64,000 nt of DNA, taken from the NCBI GenBank assembly GCA_036768485.1, contig JAVLUZ010000340.1, positions 5,143,886 to 5,207,885 on the forward strand, in the 5' to 3' direction. This stretch comes from Mermis nigrescens (Eukaryota; Nematoda; Enoplea; Mermithida; Mermithidae). Positions 58,416 through 64,000 of the stretch are shown piece by piece (position 1 is the first letter of the stretch; every line of letters begins with the position of its first letter). The notes under the pieces were generated by a model. That model saw nothing but the letters and a program-made list of their open reading frames with translations. It was not told the origin of the DNA and searched no databases. The position numbers were made by a program, and so were the translations under genes.

Positions 58416-58861
58416 CACGGTTCTTTTTTGTACTCGGCAAAGATTTTTCCCGATGTACAAAGACTTTTTAGGACCGTCTTTGTACATTAGATTTTTGGGA
58501 AGACAAAAATTGCAAAAAAGGTCTAAAATTCGCAAAAATTTTAGGCGCTTCGCGCCGAAATGACTAATTGTGTGTTCTATATATCTTTATAATGGCAGAA
58601 ATTGCATTTCAAAAGGTAAAATGTCAAATTTTTCGGCGCTTCGCGCCGTTTTAAGACGATTCTTAATGATTTTTGTCCTTTGAAACCCAGAAATTAGCTA
58701 AAATACACTTCCAAAAGTTCGAACAACTCTGTTTTTGCCCCACTAAAATCGCTACTGTACCATGTAGTACCCAAAAATTTGTGTGTACAAAATGTACAAA
58801 GACTTTTAGGGACCATCTTTGTACATGTACAAACGGACCTTGTATGTACAAAAAAACACTG
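58416..58861 (+). mobile_element. hAT-like MITE family A, full-length copy
   Basis: TSD GTTTAAAC (58408-58415) and GTTTGAAC (58862-58869), one mismatch. Left end decayed (CACGGTTCTTTTTTGTAC), right end ACAAAAAAACACTG. Both hairpins (GGCGCTTCGCGCCG) are intact. Confidence 0.8.
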
Positions 58862-59869
58862 GTTTGAACTGGTTTTATAATCGGTTTATATTAATTCAAG
58901 AATTGACATTCATGTATAAGATTCCTTGAAGTAGACTATATCTATTAAATAACATGAGAACACCTTCGGTCCAGCTTTTTTTAGCACAACCCGCATTAGC
59001 ATTGGTGCTAATTAATTTTTTTCTTTAGCACGGAATGACTTATGTACATTAGCACGCTCTTTTTACCTGTATGACACATATGGTGTCAAAAGGTGCATGT
59101 TCTTTTGTTTTTCAATATAGTTGTTTGAGAATGACGTGATATTCTGCAGATCAATGGTTTGTTTGTGTTATTGTCAGTGCAATTAGATTTGAAGCAATCA
59201 AAAAATTCACGCTAAGTCACAATTATTGACTTCTTAATGCTCAGTGGACACAGAAAGCTGAGACTTTCGTATCTATTATCACATCAGAAATGAAAAGGCA
59301 GTTGCCATATTCTAATTTAATCTGACAACAGACGCTACTGCGCTTTCTGTATGAATTGAATGATAAGTAAACAAACATAAGGAAGCTAATTTTGTTTTCA
59401 ATGAACAGAAAACAATGCGAAGTTGTCAGAAAGTAAATTATTTTGTGCTGGAAACCTTTAAACAAATAGACGAGGAAAATGCGTAACCATTTAGATTACA
59501 AGAAGATTGACTGTGGAATGTTTAAATCGTGCAGTTGGGGCTAAATAAACAGTAAATATAATACACGGCGTTAAGCGCCAAAAATTTCTTGGGATGTTTG
59601 CTGAAAAAACGTTAAAAAAGCATAAAAAACGAAACTGTAGCAACCTAGTTCCTCTCTGATGACCTCGTCTGTTAATATGATTTTTTTCTTTCGTTCCATT
59701 TTCCTTTTTATTTTCTATGTAAGTTTTCGTTTTATAATCCTACCTATTTTTTCTTTTCAATTAGACTTGCGCCTCATAAAACATGTAATCTCTCATAATA
59801 TAATTTTTTAGGTACATTTGTGCTATTTCACGCGTCCTTTTTGTTTCTTTCTTACTAATAGCATGATGC

Positions 59870-60040
59870 ACCTCTATATCTATCTTTCTTTCTTCTCTCT
59901 TTTTTCTCTTTTTTCAATTTTTTCTCTTTTCTTTTCTTAGTATTTGTTCTTTTAATTATCTATTGATTTTATTAATTTTATTTTCTCATTTTCCTTTTTC
60001 TTTTCTTTTTTCTTCTTTTTTATTTGCTTATTTCTTGTAT
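59870..60040 (+). repeat. Pyrimidine-rich low-complexity tract
   Basis: A run of TTTCTTTCTTCTC, TTTTCTCTTTT and TTTTCTTTT with very few purines on the plus strand. A looser T-rich zone starts near 59690. Confidence 0.75.
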
Positions 60041-61085
60041 TGATGACTTCTTAATATGAAAATTACTACACTTTCGCCCAAAAAGGACTTTGTATCCGTT
60101 AGGAAGTCGTGCTAATGGCTAAAATTTTTATTAGCATGGGGCAACCTTCATTAGAGTGGTGTTAAAAACGTGCTCCAGCCAATTTTTCTTTTTCCGTTTG
60201 CTGGAGGCCAGGAATCGAAAAACAGCAGAAGCGAGAGCCAGAACCAGAGCTCCGGTCGATCCCTAATAAACATTGACAAAAACTTACGAATTCATCAGGG
60301 TCCAGTTTCGACTGTACGACTCACATGTTGAGAAATCAGCCGTGAAGTTAATTTACTCATAGATTTTTATGTCTGACTACGAAATTGAGCATAAAATTTT
60401 GATTTATTTGCAATTATTCTTTTTCATTGAAAATGTCTTGCAAAGAAGTGCTGAAAATGCTATCATTATTGCGTATTCTAATTTTTTACGATATCCGAGC
60501 AGGCCCTTTTCCAGGACGGACCGCCTTCTCTCCAAAATGGAAAATTTTTTTGAATTCACAAGTGTCTCCCGAAAGAAAAAATGATAAATTCGTGAATTGC
60601 GTCTAAAACATCGCCAAAACAGGTTTTTGAGGTAATTTTCAGCAAGAAAACGCAAATATTTCAGGCGCTTTGCGCTGAATTTATTGTTTATAGTATATAG
60701 TTTTGGTCTTCTAAACCGCTCAAAATCACTCAAATTTGAGTTAGACATCAAGAGCATGTCAATTTTTCAGGCGCTTCGCGCAAGATTTGTTGTCCTGGTG
60801 TAGTTTTTATCTTCCAAACTGCTCAAAACCGATCAATTTTAAGGTATGATATGAAAAACATGAAATTTTTTCTGACGCCTTGCGCCGGATTTATCGTTTA
60901 TCTATAGCTTCTGTCTTCTATTCGATCAAAACTGCTCAAATTTGATTTATGACATGAATGACATAAATTTAATTCCGGCACAATGTTTTGTTCATGTATA
61001 GTTTTTGTCTTCAAGTCCGCTCAAAACCGCTCAAATTTGAGTAAGACATGAAGAAAATAATAAATTTTTTAGCACTCTGCCTGCA

Positions 61086-62134
61086 CTAGTGTTTTTGTTT
61101 TGTATAAGGTCCTTTCAGTGACCGATCTAGGATTTTCCTAAGGGGGCGGTATCCCAATACAGTCAAAAATAGATTCAAAAAGTTGCCTTTAACGCGCGAA
61201 ATAGCATTTTCCGTGTTTTACACGGTATACTTTTACATAAAATCACTTTTGACGCAATATTTTTTCTTAAAATTTTAAAATTTTCGACAATTTTGTGCGG
61301 AAAAATCATTAAATTTCTTCGACTTTGACAAAAATCTGGCACGAAGCGCCGGAAAATTTGTGAAATTAAGGTGGATAAACGTGTAGAAGCATGATTTACT
61401 GCTTGATTTCCTGTATTTATAGCATTTGATGCGAAACATCGATATTTTTAATTGAAAATAGAAGAAAACTATGCGAAAATAGCTGTTTCTGCTGTTTAAA
61501 TTGTTTTGAAACCTACATGAACAGAAAATGGCTTCCAGGTCGCCAAAAAAGTAAATAAATGTCATTAGGAGGTATCATACCGGAAAATTTTGAGAAATAA
61601 TGGTCTCTGACGGCCGAAAATCATTGCAAATTGCATATCCATTCTTCATCTCGCCAAACATTTTGGCTAATGGGAGGGCGGCCGCCCCCCCGCCCTCTCC
61701 CCTTAAATCCGCCCCTGGGTCCGTGTGTACATGTACAAAGATGTTTCCTTAAAGTCTTTGTACATTTTGTACACACAAATTTTTGGGTACCATAATATGG
61801 TACAGTAGCGATTTTAGGGTGGCAAAACAGAGTTATTCAAACTTTGGTAGTGTGTTTTAGCTCATTTCTGGGTTTCTGAGGGCAAAAATCACTAATAATC
61901 GTCTCAAAACGGCGAAATTTGATATTTTTCCTTTCAAAATGCAATTTCTGACATTATAAAGATATATAGAACACACAATTACTCATTTGGGCGCGAAGCC
62001 CGAAAATTTTTGCGAATTTCAAAACTTTTTTTGCAGTTTTTGCCTTCCTAAAAATCTTTGTACATGTACAAAGACGGTTACCAAAAGTCTTTGTACATCG
62101 GGAAAAATCTTTACCGAATACAAAAAAACCGTGC
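61086..62134 (-). mobile_element. Family A MITE interrupted by family B
   Basis: The left end is at about 61086 (CTAGTGTTTTTGTTTTGTAT) and the right at ACAAAAAAACCGTGC; A sequence resumes after the nested B. The flanks TGCCTGCA and AGTCTGCA agree at six of eight positions. Confidence 0.65.
61116..61717 (+). mobile_element. Family B element nested in A
   Basis: 602 bp. Ends CAGTGACCGATCTAGG and AAATCCGCCCCTG. The duplicated A sequence is GGTCCTTT (61108-61115) and GGTCCGTG (61718-61725); intact A copies read GGTCCGTTTG here. This is the B copy without internal C or A insertions. Confidence 0.78.
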
Positions 62135-64000
62135 AGTCTGCACCGAATTATCCATTTCCTGTTTTGTTTTTCTTAGCAAAACACAAACATTAAATACAAA
62201 GTCAAAAGTTAAGAAATTGTTTGTCGATGGAATGGTAAGAAATCACTTGTACAGATAGTTTAAACGATAGAGATTTGTTTTGTATGAGAATAAAATGAAG
62301 TGAAAATGTTTTGAAATTTTTTAAACAGTTTTTCCTCGCCAAGATACGGGAAAAGGGCATTTATTTTAGCCCATCTCCAAATGGTTCTCGAGATGACTTC
62401 GAAAATTTTCGCCCCCCCCTGAAATAAAATCCTGAATATGGACCAGTATCTGAGTATCCAAAAATTAGGCAACCTTTTTCGAAAAGTGACCAATCAACCT
62501 GAAAATTGGATGCTGCGAAAGCAGGGCGAAGCTCTGGCCATTGCCCAGGTATGCCCCTATCCAAGGCTTCTGAAAATCAGGTACTGTCAGGCGATTTTGA
62601 AAAACGGAAAGTGCTGCAAGAAAACTGTTGAGCTTGCTGTCGAAAAAAGCCGAAATTTCTATCATAAAAGAAAATTGTCAAAATTTTCCCGCGCCCCTAT
62701 GGATTAATTTTTGTGTTTTTCACCGCTCTAAACCCATAAATTGACTAGGCAATACTGTAAAGAGATAAGAAACCCAGTTTATCTTAAAAATTACATACAC
62801 AGAATGTACACTGACTTTTGTGGACCGTCCTTGTACATGTACAAAGAGACCTTTTACGAAAAACAGTGACCTAATTTACTATATGACCATTCCTAAATTT
62901 CAGCCCACTTTGGTCACCTCTACCTTGCCCATGTATGGGGGAGCGAACAAACATTTTCTAACTTTGGAAGATAAGTGGAACGACCGACCTGGGTTCAAAC
63001 TAGAGCGTAGGAGCTTCGTCAGGGAGGGGCAACATTTCCGGGGCGGATGACCAGAAAACCGCTTGCCCCGAAAAGTTCATGTAGTTAGGTTATTTCAAAA
63101 ATTGCTTGATTGCAGAAAACGGTTGAATCATTCTTTTCTGCAATAGCCGTAAATTAGTGTATTTTCTGAATGTAGTTATGTAATCTTCTAGTGAGGTTAG
63201 AGACTAAAAGCAATCCCGAAGCTTCCCTTGTATATAAACTTGTCTGCTCCTGGTTATACAAATTTTAAATTCTAAAAGCAACCAAAAATGTTTACACTCA
63301 CACATTAGAAAATGCCATGGCACGCAATGTAAAAAGAAATTAAACACGAAAGACCTGAAAAAAGCTAATAAACATGCTGAATAAGAAAGTTTGAAGAGAA
63401 CGGCCAAACGGCAATATATAAGTAAGTTGTGTACACATGGTTTTAGGGATTCAAACTTTTGTGCGTAAAACAAGATGACGCGCAGAGACGAATTTGCTCG
63501 ATATACGAAGGCCGTGCTACAACACTAAAATTGCCTTCGTACAAGACAATATCGTTACAATCGAAAATACATCAATACTAAATTGCCGAAATTTCGTGTC
63601 CGAATACTCTGCATAAGTTGGATAGGTACCTACTCAATTTTCTAGGCCGGTAAATGCAAAACTGACTTCAGCCGTTTGATATTACGGTTCGATAGTCACT
63701 CGAAGTTCCTACTGTATCCAAGAATGCCCTTAACTCAGTCTTGAAACTAAGCGCCAAGTGAACATGCACAGATACAATAAATCAGAAATATGAGATAAAA
63801 ATAATTATGCTCTGGCTCGCTAGATGTTTATTTTGGTACAAAAATCAAAGCGAAAATTAGCCGGAGGACTGAATTTATTGCGAACACATTAAATACACAT
63901 ACAATGGGCATGATCTTTTTCTCACATGAACAGAGCACAACCAAGAATTCACCTTTATTACGACTCAACCCGCAAAATAATGCGAGGTTCTGAGCATAGT

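Larger units (their letters stand above)
50772..64000. other. Region upstream of the first visible exon
   Basis: No exon, promoter or RNA gene could be supported. It contains a decayed repeat at about 52840-53160, the large minisatellite, AT-rich unrecognised sequence (57.3-58.4 kb), a family A copy, a pyrimidine-rich tract, dispersed repeats (60.3-61.08 and 62.2-62.7 kb), a nested A/B pair (61.1-62.13 kb), and nothing recognised after 62.9 kb. At least one further coding exon must lie here or beyond. Confidence 0.55.

Noticed and set aside
63481..63560. Candidate upstream exon on the minus strand after TTGTAG
   Set aside because: About 22 open codons without similarity to ARHGAP20 leader sequence and no phase evidence.

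Overview
The window is animal genomic DNA, not prokaryotic. It holds no dense or operon-like genes. Instead, short exons with GT/AG borders and matching phases are scattered over tens of kilobases of AT-rich DNA full of transposon remnants. The architecture suggests an invertebrate with long, repeat-choked introns, possibly an arthropod, but I cannot fix the taxon.

One gene is supported. It is a multi-exon gene on the minus strand, read from about 50.8 kb down to about 2.4 kb, encoding a PH - RA - RhoGAP protein of the ARHGAP20 (RA-RhoGAP) type. I assembled 17 exons (about 1,200 codons) by joining splice borders whose phases agree. In order they encode a short leader segment, a PH domain (exons 1-5), a Ras-association-like domain (exons 5-7), a basic linker and the RhoGAP domain (exons 8-12) with its arginine finger and supporting Lys, Arg and Asn, and then a long Ser/Thr/Ala-rich, apparently disordered tail (exons 12-17). 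No start codon or first exon is visible, so the 5' end lies beyond the right edge or in unrecognised exons at 51-64 kb. The last exon may be terminal or may splice on past the left edge.

The rest is mostly mobile DNA without transposase genes. Many elements can be delimited by target-site duplications (TSDs). There are several hAT-like families with 8-bp TSDs: family A (~450 bp), family B (~0.6-1.2 kb), family C (169 bp), and three larger families (H, I, J) with TAGGG-like ends and GC-rich, roughly 6-bp subterminal arrays. There are also a PIF/Harbinger-like element with a TTA duplication (K), foldback elements with arrayed subterminal repeats (P, F, G), a 213-bp near-perfect inverted-repeat MITE, a TA-flanked MITE, and degenerate satellites. 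Insertions are stacked: I contains B, which contains both C and A; H contains a B/A composite; G contains F; L contains K; D contains A. A 3.8-kb minisatellite with a ~20-bp base unit and ~392-bp higher-order repeat lies at 53.3-57.2 kb, upstream of the first recognised exon. A short GGCGC-GAA-GCGCC stem-loop recurs about thirty times across otherwise different repeat families and is the most intriguing unexplained pattern.
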